NCBI GenBank assembly: GCA_030710605.1
Contig: CP092863.1
Location: 58,444,899-58,508,898 of the forward strand
From: Cordylochernes scorpioides
Lineage: Eukaryota; Arthropoda; Arachnida; Pseudoscorpiones; Chernetidae
Length of the DNA stretch: 64,000 nucleotides
Direction: 5' to 3'
The notes beneath the pieces were generated by a model that did no database searches, was not told where the DNA came from, and saw only the letters and a list, made by a program, of their open reading frames with translations. The position numbers and the translations under genes were made by a program. Positions 52,821-64,000 of the stretch are shown piece after piece; positions within the stretch are counted from its first letter, which is position 1; every line of letters starts with the position of its first letter.

Positions 52821-54125
52821 AAGATGGAACCTGTGTGGGATAGATAAGTTTAAAATGATTTTAAAATCATTTAGTTGAGACTGGGAGGCAATTTTATAAA
52901 TTGAATGCTGATACTATGTACAAATTGAAAAATTTGTGTGATATTATACTAAAAATATATACAAGTATAGATGAAAAAACAAAATTAAATATGATATATA
53001 ATACATAATGTAATAAAGTTTTAATTGTTTTAAATGTAGCAGGATACGAACCTGTGTGATGTGGCTACGACTGTGTATCTGTTTGTGGGATTGTTCTGTG
53101 CGTGAGAGGATATCCTGCGCTGGAGTGTTGGTGGATTGATGATGGGCTGAGCATCCTCCTTTGTACCGTACTTTCCATAGGAAACGTAAGAAAAGGGGTG
53201 TTGATAAGGTGCTCAGGGATGAAAATGAAAGACTTGGATCGTGGCGAAAAATTTGGTAGGATGATCCAAATTGGGCCACTGGAGTCCTCGGAAGTTTTGC
53301 CGTTTGACATGGAGAGAAAAGGGGACTGTTATGTCAATGAATAGCGCAAGGAGAATCTCTATTTATGTTGGTGTGTGAACATAATAGTTTATTGCATATT
53401 GTCAGAGGGCAACGTGCTGAATTCTGTGACGTACATCCTGAACGGATCGTCTCAAGAAGGGTCTGTAATCTTGCTGACACCTTGAAGGGAAATGAATTTG
53501 GTAAAAACGATCAGCTCTAAGTTTTCAATGGGCAACGTAGGTGGTGTTATTCTGATTCAAAATAGATTTCCGCTATTTTATACGGAATTATTTGATGACA
53601 GGATCTTATGGGAGGTCATCAATCTTAATGTCGTGGTCACCATCTTTTTCTGAGTGATTAATGAAGTCCTTGAAGGTGTTTCAAAGGACCATCGAAAGCT
53701 CGTCAAGACAATAAATAAAGATTGATTGAATTTGTCTTAATCGGGACGACGGCAATAAATAAATCAGCAAATGTACAATAGTCATGGAGGCGTTTGGGTT
53801 AATATACGACATTGTAAGGAGGGATAGAAAATATATTGGGAATTGTTTAATCCTATTAAAATATTTAACTATGGGCAACGGTAGTAACGTAAATTTGCTT
53901 ATAACTGATATATTTTCTAATTTCACATTGTCACAGTTAATAAGGAGAACACTCTTAATTGAGGGCTAATTTGCGGAATATGATTACGTGTTGATGAGGA
54001 TGGTAGAATTATCTTCCTTGTAGGGGAAGGATCTAACTGGAGATTTATCTTTGAAATGGTGTCAGAAGTAGAAATGTATCTGGTTGTTAATGTTAGTTCG
54101 TCATTATCTAAGAAAATATCGGGGT
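52821..54125 (-). other. element 3' region without recognisable coding
   Basis: Several short open frames (for example 53681-53926 and 53065-53310) show no env or other motif. It would hold the 3' untranslated part and 3' LTR if these survive. Confidence 0.4.
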
Positions 54126-55190
54126 TCATTTGATTAAATGGGTTACCTCTAATGTAGATGCATAATTCTTATATTCATCATGAAATATTTCAAGTGGAAA
54201 ATGATGGTAAATAAAATGTGATTTTGGCGCGATTTTGTTCTTCGTTGAGTGAGGTGTGAAGATGTACTTAGTAACTTCGGAATAGTGTTTCAATTTGTTT
54301 ACGTAGATAATTTCTGTGTCTAAATTTTGAGCTTGATTAGGTCTATTGATTCTAACTGTATAGGGAGATATATATATCACCTCAATTATCTGATATGGTC
54401 CACTGAAGTAAGGCACTAATTTGCCCGTATTGGGGTGTTTGTAAATTTTGGTAAGGACTAGAACGCCTACCTCAAAGTCGGGGGACCTGCGATTTTTTAT
54501 CAAATCTGATCTTATCTAGCTTATAACGTTCTTTCGTTCTCTGTTACGCTAGGGGTCTAGATTCAGTGACCGATGGATAAGGATCTAGATGTTGTGACAG
54601 TTCTTTCGGCAGTGAGCCGTCCATAAAGTATGATGGAGGAAATACCCTGACGGAATGAGGGGTATGCTTTAACTATTTTGGATAGGAGCATAGTCCAACT
54701 AGCTCTAGGATGTTGAAGATGGAGGACCTAAGTTTTCCGGTCAGGGTTGCGTTCAAACGTTCAGATAAACCGTTTGCTTGTGGATGGTTGCTGGTAGTGA
54801 GCATTGGTTGGATTTTAAATCTCCTAAACCTCGGTGATGTAAAGGCAGGGGCTCTATCTGTAAGAAGACGCCTCGGACAACCAATTTGTAGCACCCTTTT
54901 TATTACTTGAATATATGTGGTCGTACTGGTGGAACGAGATGGAAATGTCAATGTGAATCGAGTCGCGTCTACTACTACTACATGCAGGTAATTTTTTTGC
55001 ACTTCCATATCTAGCAAATGCGGTTATAGTGTCCATAGAGACCAGATCGAATGGCAGTGGGGATTCTCGCGATTCGCCCAACTCTTCATACTTCGATCCT
55101 TTTGGGGTTTTGCTCATTTGACAGATGTTACAATTCTTGACGAAGGCACGAATGTCTATCGACATCCCGCTTCAAAGGTATTGGGCGGAG
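54126..55190 (-). pseudogene. pol: gypsy integrase (broken)
   Basis: FVKNCNICQMSKTPKGSKYE carries the CX2C of the zinc module and DLVSMDTITAF the first core Asp. In a second frame are VVVVDATRFTLTFPSRS, RRLLTDRAPAFTS (second Asp; the usual Gly/Asn position is Ala) and NHPQANGLSERLNATL (Glu). In a third frame (54503-54126) are FEVGVLVLTKIY and the GPY/F-type module KLVPYFSGPYQIIEV. Confidence 0.85.
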
Positions 55191-55389
55191 ATGATCCTAG
55201 TCAATTGAGAAATTCCTTAATGGTTGAATTTTTGGTGGGCTTCTCAAAATATAGTGAGTCGTAAGGATGGTGGAACGAGTATTTTGCTCACACCACGTCT
55301 GGTGACGGTAGTCAGGCCTAAGGTTTAGTAAACATACTTGGATTTATCCCGAAGCTCACTTTGGTACATTTTAAATTACGTGGCGTCAA

Positions 55390-56170
55390 GAAGGCCACAA
55401 AACGGATTTCGGGATAACAGGTCAGCCTCTAGTTGTTTGGTGCCTTTGATGAACTTCACCTGATAGTCGTAGACTGACAATCTCAAACTCCATCGAAAGA
55501 GTCTTCCTGTCGGACTTTTGATGTTTTTCAGCCACTGTAAGGCGCAATGATCAGTGAAAATAGTAAAACAATTTCCCGCCAGATAGACCTTGAAACGATC
55601 TACTGTTTCAATAATGGCCAGACACTCTAAATTGGTGATGGTATAATTGCGCTCGTATTTGCGCAGAGTGCGGCTATAATATTGTACTGGATATGAGTTT
55701 CTATCTGGAGAGAGAGATGGAGCTGTTTCAGTACTTCTCCTATCCCTTGCAAAGATGCATCAGAGTACACTTGACAGGGCAAATGTGATTTAAAAAGATG
55801 GAAAATGGGACCTGATGAAAGTAGTTGTTTGAGTTTATCAAGCGCCTTCTGACAGTCTGACGTCCATTTCCATTTAAAGTTCTTTTTCAAAAGTTGATTT
55901 AGAGAATTTCTAATGCGCGCATAATCTGGAATAAATTTGTTGTAAACATAAATGACGCCTAGTATTGATTGCAAGGTTTATACGTTAATAGGGGGTTTTA
56001 TGGCATTAATAACATCTATATTCCTAACATGAGGAGTGCAGGTACCTGAATTAATCTTATATCCCAGGTAGTCAATAGATGTCCTGAAAAACGGGCATTT
56101 ATTAAGATTTAATTTTATATTTTCTAATTTACAAAAATGAAAAAATTTCTGTAAGTGTCCTAAGTGTTCC
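55390..56170 (-). pseudogene. pol: gypsy RT thumb/connection and RNase H
   Basis: LNKCPFFRTSIDYLGYKINS, then a stop near 55978 and VIYVYNKFIPDYARIRNSLN. RNase H follows with CQVYSDASLQGIG. In another frame come YERNYTITNLECLAIIETVD, FTDHCALQWLKNIKSP and EADLLSRNPF. Several frame changes are needed. Confidence 0.8.
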
Positions 56171-56171
56171 T

Positions 56172-56618
56172 CTAAACTGTTATAATGGATTTGGGTTGGA
56201 GTTGGGTTACAAATAAAAGTAGGGGCCTAGATTCGGGATGGATTGGAATTTGCAAGAAGGCGGAGGTTATATCTATGGTGGAAAAGTATTTGGAATTATA
56301 TATTTGATCTAGTACTGTTTCTATTAGTGGTATGGGATTATTATCTACAGACATTAATTCGTCAAGTTTTCTAAAATCTACACAAAAACGTTTCGAGCCA
56401 TCCCTTTTTCTAGCAAGTGTTAAGGGAGCGGCATATGGGCTATTTGATGGTTCTATTATTTCATTTTCTAACATTTTCTCTATTTGATATTTTATTTCAG
56501 GGTAATCGCTATATGGTAATCTAAATGGTCTTAGTATTATGAAATTATCACTGCTAGGTGTAATTTTAACCGGGTCGATATTTAAAGCAGGTACTGAAAA
56601 CTTATCGATAGGAAACAA
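56172..56618 (-). pseudogene. pol: gypsy reverse transcriptase, fingers and palm
   Basis: Reads LRPFRLPYSDYPEIKYQIEK, SPYAAPLTLARKRDGSKRFC, VDFRKLDELM and YFSTIDITSAFLQIPIHPES. Soon after, FVTQLQPKS leaves the family pattern and the frame ends. The stretch that should hold FGLxxAP and the catalytic YxDD box is missing: the next recognisable piece is HLQKFFHFCKLENIKLNLNK in the thumb. So the active site has been deleted. Confidence 0.85.
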
Positions 56619-56686
56619 ACCAATATTTTCTCTAATAAGATTTTTATATTCATTTATTATATGAGGATGTGCAACTATATAATTTT

Positions 56687-57592
56687 CTACATTTGTGGTA
56701 CTATTAAGGTTGTCATGAGGAAAAGATTTAATGATGGCGTAAAATAATCTTTAAAACAATATCGTGACTGTGCTAGCATGATATTATCCTGATATATTAT
56801 TTTTGAAAAAAAATCAATAGTTAATCGATATATCCCCAATGAATTTAAATATAAAATGCAAAATGGTAGATCATTATCTATTATATAAAATAACAAGTGT
56901 TCCTTAATGGATGCTACAGTAACCAAAATAAATGCAAATCCCACAGGCTGGATATTAAGAGACAAAGTCCTAATAGTGACATTATTATTTAAAGGTAACA
57001 TTTTAGTTCCTAATGTTTCGAATTGTTTTAAACAAATAATATTAATTTTAGCGACAGTATCTATTAGAAATGAACATAAATGGTTGGCTAGTAGCAACAG
57101 GAGAGTCAGGGTACTTACGCTGTTAATGGCGTGTGGGTTGTACTTCTGGTTACTTGGAGCGCTGTCTCTTGGGTCACGAAAATACCGCGGCGGTGTTGCT
57201 AGTCGAGGATTATCGGCACGCTGTCCAGTCAAGGTGGACCGTTGTAGGCACTGATTGTTCCAGTGGTAACCTTGGCAGTGCTTGCATGGTGTAGGCGGGG
57301 TGGAGGTAGATCCTACTGGTCTCTTCTGGGTATGAGGCACATATTCGGAAGAGCGCCTTAACGAATTGTTTGCTTGTCTACCGGATTGGCGCGAAGATGG
57401 GCGTTCTGTGTGAGAGGAAAAGCCGGGACGACTTGGGACTCCGCCGATCCTATAGATTTTACTGGCCAGAGTGAACCATTCCGACGGGCTGCTGGGTGTT
57501 GCAATCAGTAGGAGAGGGCGACTGTAGTAGGGCATTCCTCGAGTGAGAGCATTGACCATTTCCTTGCGGTCGATGTCGAGCTGCGTATCCAT
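56687..57592 (-). pseudogene. gypsy gag C-terminus, zinc knuckle and protease
   Basis: SSPSEWFTLASKIYRIGG is gag. C-K-H-C-Q-G-Y-H-W-N-N-Q-C is a CX2CX3HX4C knuckle. The protease follows with FLIDTVAKINII, where DTGA would be expected (Gly to Val, so dead), and FYIIDNDLPFCILYLNSLG. The frame ends at 56687 before RT. Confidence 0.8.
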
Positions 57593-58005
57593 GCGTACCT
57601 TCTGAATATAGTATGCATGTAAGCCTTGAGGCCCGCAACGTAGTTGATAAAATTCTTGGTGGGTCGGTGTCTAGGTACAGATCCTCAAGGAGCTGTTTGA
57701 TCCTCCAGTAGGGTTCGTGGAAGTAGCCCATGGATTGGAGTGTACTCCGGGGTCTCCCTCTAGCGCTGCAGCTACCATGTTGGTCTTGTTGGTCACAGCT
57801 GCTACTTTGGAATTCCGGGAACCTCTCCAGCTCCCTTAAGAACGACTCCGCGGAACTTGATCCATCAAATTTGGCTGCGGCGGTGGGCGCGTCCCGCTCT
57901 AGTCTTCTCATCATCGCTGTTATTTCATCAATCACCGACTTATTCTCTTGAGCTAACTCGGCCTCTTTCTGGCCTTCATGTCTCTTTGCCTTGCCCATTC
58001 TTTTG
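57459..58005 (-). pseudogene. gag: gypsy gag, N-terminal part
   Basis: The likely start is at MGKAKRHEGQKEAELAQENK (about 58000). It then reads DEITAMMRRLERDAPTAAAK, FDGSSSAESFLRELERF. After about 57780 the frame shifts and the proper gag resumes in the frame beginning upstream of 57592 (MDTQLDIDRKEMVNALTRGM). The gag core block is shared with the mini-gags at 24.2, 32.2 and 33.3 kb, so this family may have been their helper. Confidence 0.7.
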
Positions 58006-58237
58006 AGGTCGTTCTTACTATCGACTCTTACTTGTTGTATCTGTCGAGGTCGCATTAGGCAAATTATGACATATATATATATATTTTTTTTTGAAAGAGA
58101 TAGAGGCACCTTTGTTCACACTTGGTTATCTAGTGTGTCTTCAATAAAGAAAACTGTCGGAATCCTGATATATATGATGAAAGGAACATTTTCCTCAAGA
58201 TTTGTCCATTAGTGTACGTGTATTGCAATATTAAAAA

Positions 58238-58330
58238 CAAAATGGCATTTCCTGACCGCTTACATGAGCATTTTAAATGGCAAAGCGCCATCTAGTGGAA
58301 CAAAAATAAACCAATCGTTGATTTAGCTTT
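58238..58330 (+). repeat. fragment of the 360-bp hammerhead unit family
   Basis: GCATTTCCTGACC and AAAGCGCCATCTAGTGGA, plus CAAAAATAAAC, match 48800-48890. The ribozyme part is not included. Confidence 0.7.
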
Positions 58331-59335
58331 TTTTCAATCGTATTGAAATATAGGTCCAAGTATATATACTGGGTGTTGAGAAATATTTGAAAAGCTACGA
58401 ATATATACATATACAGAAACATATACTACAGGGTGTGCATTTGAGCGAATTTTTGAATATCCCGAATACGTACAGAACTTTGACAAGGTATAGGAAATAA
58501 ATATATCTAGAGAATAATATGGAATATGGAATCAAATACAAAATGACTAATTGTGCAGAAAACTACACTAAGGGGTTTACCATAAAAGGCTACATAAAGC
58601 TGAAAATGTGTGCGGATATCTATACTACGGGTGATGTAATATATTGCTACAGGGACTACCACATATTTAGAAGGCTTAAAAGAAAAATCTGAAGACATGG
58701 AATCTTGAGTGATCGCCGAAAAAGTCTAACAGTATTCAATAGAGAATATGAAAAATGTGTATGTGTACTCTATATAGGGTAAACATGAATAAACACATCT
58801 ATATATATACATATAGACAAATATATAAAAACACATTTATATATAAAATTTTAATTAAGAGTTATTTCAAGCATTCGTTTTTCGCAGACTCGTGTGAATA
58901 CTGCGGCACACATAGAATGTTTTCAATATAGGGTTTCCACAACCAGGCACACGCTGAGGAGCTCTGGTAGAGTTTAACCTCTATGCGATTTTCTATTCTA
59001 TGTAAATAACCCAATAAGAAATTAATCTACACATTTTGGAGAGTAGGGAGGTAATAAAATAATAATAAATTTATAAATACCTCATATCTTATTATTAATA
59101 TATATCCTTGTTGAAACAATTCCGTTAAATAAACATACAGTAAAATCCGGACGATATCGTGTACTATGGCTTGTTTTTTGAAAATTATGCTGTTAGAAAT
59201 AATTGCTTTAAAACATATATAATGCAGGAATAATTACCCCAATTTTCTACTATATTAAACCTAGAGTTGGTGAAGCATACTACAAGAATATTTAAGGACA
59301 AAGCTATGCATACACTTGGCTATTAAGGGAGTTTT
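58331..59335. other. AT-rich non-coding region
   Basis: No gene or bounded element recognised. Confidence 0.5.
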
Positions 59336-59339
59336 AAAT

Positions 59340-60075
59340 TGTATGTTCAGTTTTGTATTAACAGGGCTATGCATATACAGTTTTGTATGGAAAGAGCTAT
59401 GTATGGACAGTTTTGTACGAACAGGGCTATGCAAGGGCAGTTTAATATGGAAAGAGATATGTATGGACAGTTTTGTAAGAACAGGGCTAGGTATGGGCAG
59501 TTTTATATGTAAAGAGCTATGTATGGGTAGTTTTTTTTATGAACAGGGATATAGTGTATAGGAAGTTTTGCATGGAGAGAGCTATGTATGGGCCGTTTTG
59601 TATGGTAAGGGCTAGGTGTGAGCAGTTTTGTATGCACTGGGCTATATAGAGGCAGTGTTTATGCACTGGACTATTTTTTGGGCAGTTTTGTACGCACTGT
59701 GCTATGTATGAGACTTTTTGTATGCATCAAGCTATTCATAGGAATGTTTCTGTTCACTGGGTTATGTATGGGCAGTTTTCTATAGAGAGAGCTATACAGG
59801 GGCAGTTTTGTATGAAGAGAGCTATGTATAGGCAGTTTTTTTATGGAGATATCTAGGTATGGGCAGTTTTGTATCCTCTGGGTTATGTATGGACAGTTTT
59901 GTATAGAGAAAACTATATATGGGGAGTTTTGCATATGGGGAGAAAGCTAGTTTTGGCAGCTTTGTACGGGCATGTTGTATGGGCAGTTTTGTTGGCACTG
60001 GATTATGTATGGGCAGTTTTGTATGGAGAGAGCTATGTATGAGCAGTTTGTGGTATATACACTGGGCTATGTAAC
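59340..60075. repeat. 30-bp minisatellite, about 24 imperfect units
   Basis: Units look like CTATGTATGGGCAGTTTTGT followed by ATGGAGAGAG, with alternation of AGAGAG, ACAGGG and CACTGG ends that suggests a 60-bp higher-order period early on. Because 30 is a multiple of three, repetitive open frames arise on both strands (59316-59561 plus, 59671-59934 minus). I regard these as by-products. Confidence 0.88.
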
Positions 60076-60635
60076 TGCAACTCGGGGTGATGATCAGATA
60101 GAAATTAAATATATGGAGCCTTTACACTTTAAATATGGATAAAACATCATAAACTATTGCTTTCTTAGAAAGCCTAAAGAATATCCAGAAAGCTCTCTTA
60201 CTGAACACTCAGCTATACAGGTATACAGGAGGCGGCACTTATACAACGTCTCTAAGAACTCTGACCTTCGTACTCTGGTCGATTACCAACGTGACCGAAA
60301 CCCGGGTGTTGTTTGGCTAATCTAATTAAGGAGTTGTAGAGAGGGGTCGGGTCTCACACTCTTCAGGAGATTTACCGATGAATCTATTGAAATTATAATA
60401 TTGAATAGGTGTCATTATCAACCTCATTCTGGATGTCATTCCTATGTAAATGAAGAGGTTTCTTTCCCATGGAAGTAACATGTCTGAAATTTCTTAATAT
60501 AGAGATAAAACCGAAATATATTCAGAATTTATTAAATGGGAAATGTTTTTTTTTTTTTGAATAAACAAAAAATAACTTTTTTTTTCAATATTGAAAGGAA
60601 TAACCACCCTTAATATAGTATTTTAATTATTATCT

Positions 60636-60673
<38 letters not shown>

Positions 60674-61149
60674 TTGAAAGATGAATTCTGTGTAAAGTTT
60701 ATTAGACACAGTATAAATAATACATTTACATAATTTAATTAAAATTATATTTCCATTGGTGCGTTATTACAACACTTTGTTCTTTTAATTAGACGAAGAT
60801 TTGATTTCATAAGGCGAGGTGAGTAGGGTGTGGTCAAACATTTGTCATGGGGAAGTGATGGATTAAAAGGCCGATTGTGGTGTGAAAATGGGCGGGAAAA
60901 TTGATTAGGATCCATAATAGATGTCAGAAGAATGAATCTCCCGCTTTCTTCACATGTGTAAGAATAAACAAAATCATATTTCCGTACATTAATGTAGATT
61001 TCGTATCTATTGATGATAGTGTCTGTAATTATTTATACAATAAATATGAGTTTTGACAATTAAATAAATATATATATATACAAGATAATCTATTTTATTA
61101 TATGATGTCTTCATATATATGTTATACATATTTTGTTTCGTTGTTCAAA
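60076..61149. other. AT-rich non-coding region with a (TA)n tract
   Basis: TA run at about 60638-60670. No gene recognised. Confidence 0.5.
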
Positions 61150-61432
61150 AAGATAGAGAATAGAAGGTGCAGTCGTGAAAAAAGAAAGATAGTTTATTTA
61201 CCTTTCAAGTAGTTTTTATTTTCAATTACTTGGAAAGAATTACACATTAATTATTTTTCACCGTAATATAACGAAAAACTATATTCGTGAATTAAAAAAG
61301 GCAGGTTAAATATACATATTTACAACAAATATTCAAAGTGGTATCTTCTAAATCTATGGTCAAAAATAAAATAATAGTCAATGAAGAAAGTAAAATACAT
61401 GTTTTATAAAAAATAAAATATATGCATTTTAG

Positions 61433-61434
<2 letters not shown>

Positions 61435-61490
<56 letters not shown>
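61435..61490. repeat. (TA)n microsatellite, about 56 bp
   Basis: Longest TA tract in the window. The Tyr-Ile repeats in its translation are an artefact. Confidence 0.95.
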
Positions 61491-61493
<3 letters not shown>

Positions 61494-61537
61494 TTGACCA
61501 TGAGTGTATATATATATATATACACTCATGGTTAAAA
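61491..61537. repeat. AT-rich palindrome
   Basis: GTTTTGACCATGAGTGTA and TACACTCATGGTTAAAAC are inverted with one mismatch around a TA core, directly next to the TA microsatellite. Confidence 0.85.
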
Positions 61538-62045
61538 CTTAAGGAAGTTGTACCTTTTAGCATGTTTATCGGGATTCAGACGATAAATCTGAAAGATATT
61601 ATATAAAAAAAAAAAAAAAAAACAGACCACCGACGAAATCAAATACATTTTCTTAAGATTTGTCAATAAGTGTATATGCTACATAAAAAAATATATATAT
61701 TTATATATAATTTTATTTGGTTAATTAAATATATAATTATATATTTCAATGTTTTCATAAAATGGAAGGCTTGATGCATTCAAATATCAACAATAAGGCT
61801 CGGTACAAAGCTCGATATATATCCAAACCTTCAAGAAGTGAAGTAATTAAATGGGTCGCTATCACCTTCTAATTGTAAAACACTAACTATTTAAAATAGT
61901 ATATTTTGACTTCACACCTCAGTTCAGAAGGTTAAGTTGGTATATAGAATGACTTTTGTTTGAATTCATTAAGTAAAGTGTGGTGGAATATTTTTCATTA
62001 CCACTGTTTCAGATGCCATTTTGGTACATCTACATTTATGTATAT

Positions 62046-62398
62046 AAGAGATTTCGACAATTTTTTAGGTGTATGATTATTTTCAAAATGAATCAATTTT
62101 CGCTGCTCTTACTACAATGATAAAGTAATGGGAGGGCCTGGCTCATCAGTGGTACACTCTCCCAGCGGTTTCGCAAGTTTAATCGACCTTTAATTTTACT
62201 TTTATACTGATATTGTAGGTAGACTCTTGGAAAGTGTATTTTTAAAATAACTATTGCCTATATATATATATACTATAATAACTATTATTCTAGCATTGCA
62301 GTAATGGCAGTAGAAAATTGATTTATTTTTAAAAGAATCATACGCATAAAAAATAGTTGAAATTTATTTTAACAGATGGCGCGTAATGCATCGTATTA
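62046..62398. mobile_element. palindromic SINE-like element, copy 3
   Basis: Flanked by the perfect 14-bp direct repeat ACATTTATGTATAT (62032-62045 and 62399-62412). It contains the CTTACTACAATGATAAAG and GGGAGGGCCTGGCTCATCAG arm and the right tail AGATGGCGCGTAATGC. The right arm is partly deleted, leaving CATTGCAGTAATGGCAGTAG. A (TA)n tract lies inside. Confidence 0.8.
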
Positions 62399-62412
62399 AC
62401 ATTTATGTATAT

Positions 62413-63293
62413 TAAAAGAAATACCTCTTCCTTTAAAAAAGAATTGTGGTGCATTTTGGTTCATCTCCTGAATATAAAACGTAATGGCGTTAATGAAGAT
62501 TGTGCCACAAAACCAAATTTAAATGCATTTTAATGGGAGAGGTGCTTCTTTTAGTGCATATATATATATATTATTTTATTCAAAACCTTTGAAAACCTCC
62601 GTCAACCATGATTATTATGACCTTTTTCATGTGTATGAGTAAATTTAAAATTTAAAAATTCGTAATTATTTGTAAGGAATTAGACATAAACACTTGAACT
62701 AAAGAAGAAGTATATATAGGTTTACAGCAAAAATAACCTTTAATTTTTATGTCACGCAAATATTTTTAAATACATTTTTTAAAATGTTGTCTTTATATTT
62801 TTCAAAGAGGTAGTTACAGAAATTATTTTCACAATTTTTTATAGAAATGCATTTAGAATCACAGAAAAAATGTTAATAGCATAAATTTAAATATGAAAAT
62901 ATATATGTATTTGCCAAACACATCACATTTTTATATTCAAAAAGCTCTCTATTTTATATATATACAAAAGATTTAGATATCAATAAAACCAATTTCAATA
63001 ATTGACCCATTTAAATGGAAGAAAATTTACATGGCTTCGATTTCAGATGTCATTTCAAACTAGACTACATCGCAAAATACATAAAGTTAGAAATCCATTT
63101 TCTTTGTCTTCTCGGGGGAGCATTCTAGAATGGCTACGAAATTTCTAAAATATGCTTTATATCCTGAAACATAGTTTGAGAAGTTTTGTTAATCTTTCTC
63201 ATAAAAAATAATCTACTTTAAAATATTACAAATACGTAGTGATAAATTGTTCTAAAGATTGTGTAATATATATAATACCTTTAATTTATATAT
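62413..63293. other. AT-rich non-coding region
   Basis: A diverged inverted pair (AAGAAATACCTCTTCC near 62419 and GGGAGAGGTGCTTCTT near 62535) is the only structure noticed. No gene recognised. Confidence 0.45.
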
Positions 63294-64000
63294 TCTTATA
63301 TATAAAATTCAATGTCTGTTGTCTGTTTCGCGATAAACTCAAAAACTACCGAACCAATTGGTACCAAATTTTGCATGTCGCTTTTTATAAACCTGAGGAA
63401 AAATTTCGGCTACATTTTGATTAGTATTTTTGACTTTTTTTTTCTTTGAATAACCATTTTTACGCGGAGTAAATACGAGGCGAAATAACAACACCAGGCC
63501 AATTAAGCGACCAATGAGCGCTCTGCTTTTTTTTTTTCAAGTTGCTTGCGTTCTTTTGTGAAATATCTTTTAATACGAGTGTTACTTTTTTTTCACAAAG
63601 TTATTGAGTATTGAGAGAGAAATTTATATAACTAAGGTACAGTAAGTGCACATAATGCAATTTAAAAAAAAAACTTTACAAAATTAGCGTTACTGTATGT
63701 AAAATAATGGCTTTTGTATTTTTTTATTAATTTTTGTTTTGGCCTTTGTTTTTTTGTATCATTTTTTAAAAACGTTTAAAATGCAGTCGCAGTCATTAGC
63801 AAACACATATGTTTGCCTAATTTACATGTGCTCTTTTATTTTTTAAAGAAAAATATTTAAATGCCAGAATTTTGGATTAATTTTTTTAAAACCCTATTTT
63901 TTTCTTATTCTTACTTAGAAGATGGGCATCGCAGTCAAGATCCATCGCCGTCACTCACTCAACTTAGGCAATTTCAAGGGTTAATGCGCACGGGCGGGTA
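63294..64000 (+). mobile_element. Helitron, 5' part, continuing past the window
   Basis: Starts TCTTATATATAAAATTCAAT and GTCTGTTGTCTGTTTCGCG, with ACTACCGAACCAATTGGTAC typical of insect-type Helitron 5' ends. The last bases, GCGCACGGGCGGGTA, look like the approach to a Helitron 3' end, so the element probably closes just outside. No coding seen. Confidence 0.6.

Larger units (their letters stand above)
52820..58040 (-). mobile_element. degraded Ty3/gypsy element on the minus strand
   Basis: Reading leftward from 58040: gag, zinc knuckle, protease, RT, RNase H, integrase. LTRs were not identified. An 18-bp direct repeat GCATTAGGCAAATTATGA lies at both edges (52803-52820 and 58048-58065) and may be an LTR remnant. 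A partial primer-site-like AGTCGATAG lies near 58022. Confidence 0.85.

Noticed and set aside
53065..53926. Short minus-strand frames after the integrase as a possible env gene
   Set aside because: No signal peptide, cleavage site or clear membrane span arrangement, and they lie in different frames.
59316..59934. Repetitive open frames on both strands
   Set aside because: They follow from a 30-bp repeat unit without stops. No signal sequence, homology or transcript evidence.
61292..61525. Open frame of alternating Tyr and Ile
   Set aside because: Translation of a (TA)n microsatellite.

Overview
This window looks like nuclear DNA from an invertebrate animal, most likely an arthropod, but the species cannot be read from it. 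The evidence is strong AT richness, many (TA)n tracts, the absence of operon-like gene order, and a dense mix of eukaryotic mobile elements: Ty3/gypsy, Ty1/copia, a Penelope-like element (PLE), a LINE, Tc1, mariner, Helitron and Helentron. I found no intact cellular protein-coding gene, no rRNA, no bacterial operon and no CRISPR array. One short stretch near 26.9 kb could be a host exon.

Layout. 1-4.45 kb: 3' part of a broken Ty3/gypsy element and its 3' LTR. 5.47-6.96 kb: Tc1-like element with an inverted duplication of its 3' half. 9.27-10.52 kb: full-length but dead mauritiana-type mariner. 11.6-12.72 kb: non-autonomous Helitron(s). 13.42-13.86 kb: first of three palindromic SINE-like elements. 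14.24-18.73 kb: very young Ty1/copia element with LTRs differing at one base, a 5-bp target site duplication (TSD) and one frame break in gag. 19.1-25.5 kb: Penelope-like 3' end carrying a hammerhead-like ribozyme and split by a 5.55-kb LTR element. 25.96-26.57 kb: tandem dimer of a 291-bp unit with a tRNA-like sequence and a hammerhead-like junction, flanked by an 11-bp TSD. 27.5-30.0 kb: LINE debris. 30.0-36.25 kb: two related non-autonomous LTR elements head to head. 36.35-40.16 kb: another non-autonomous LTR element. 40.6-41.2 kb: second palindromic SINE-like copy. 41.36-41.64 kb: MITE. 41.7-44.28 kb: internally deleted Helentron keeping its endonuclease domain. 45.76-46.47 kb: Helitron. 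47.79-49.33 kb: two hammerhead-bearing repeats. 50.37-51.50 kb: two solo LTRs. 52.8-58.0 kb: degraded gypsy element on the minus strand. 59.34-60.07 kb: 30-bp minisatellite. 62.05-62.40 kb: third palindromic SINE-like copy. 63.29 kb to the end: start of another Helitron.

How the parts relate. The gypsy-group elements form a non-autonomous/autonomous community. Several share a 12-base motif (AGTCGACAGGAT) just inside the LTR, related mini-gag reading frames, and 4-bp TSDs of the form TATA or TACA. The small RNA-like repeats share hammerhead ribozyme architecture, tandem or inverted units and TSDs of 11-13 bp, which resembles metazoan retrozymes and PLE termini. The combination of a 291-bp tandem unit, a tRNA-like sequence and hammerhead residues at the unit junction is the observation I consider most likely to be undescribed.
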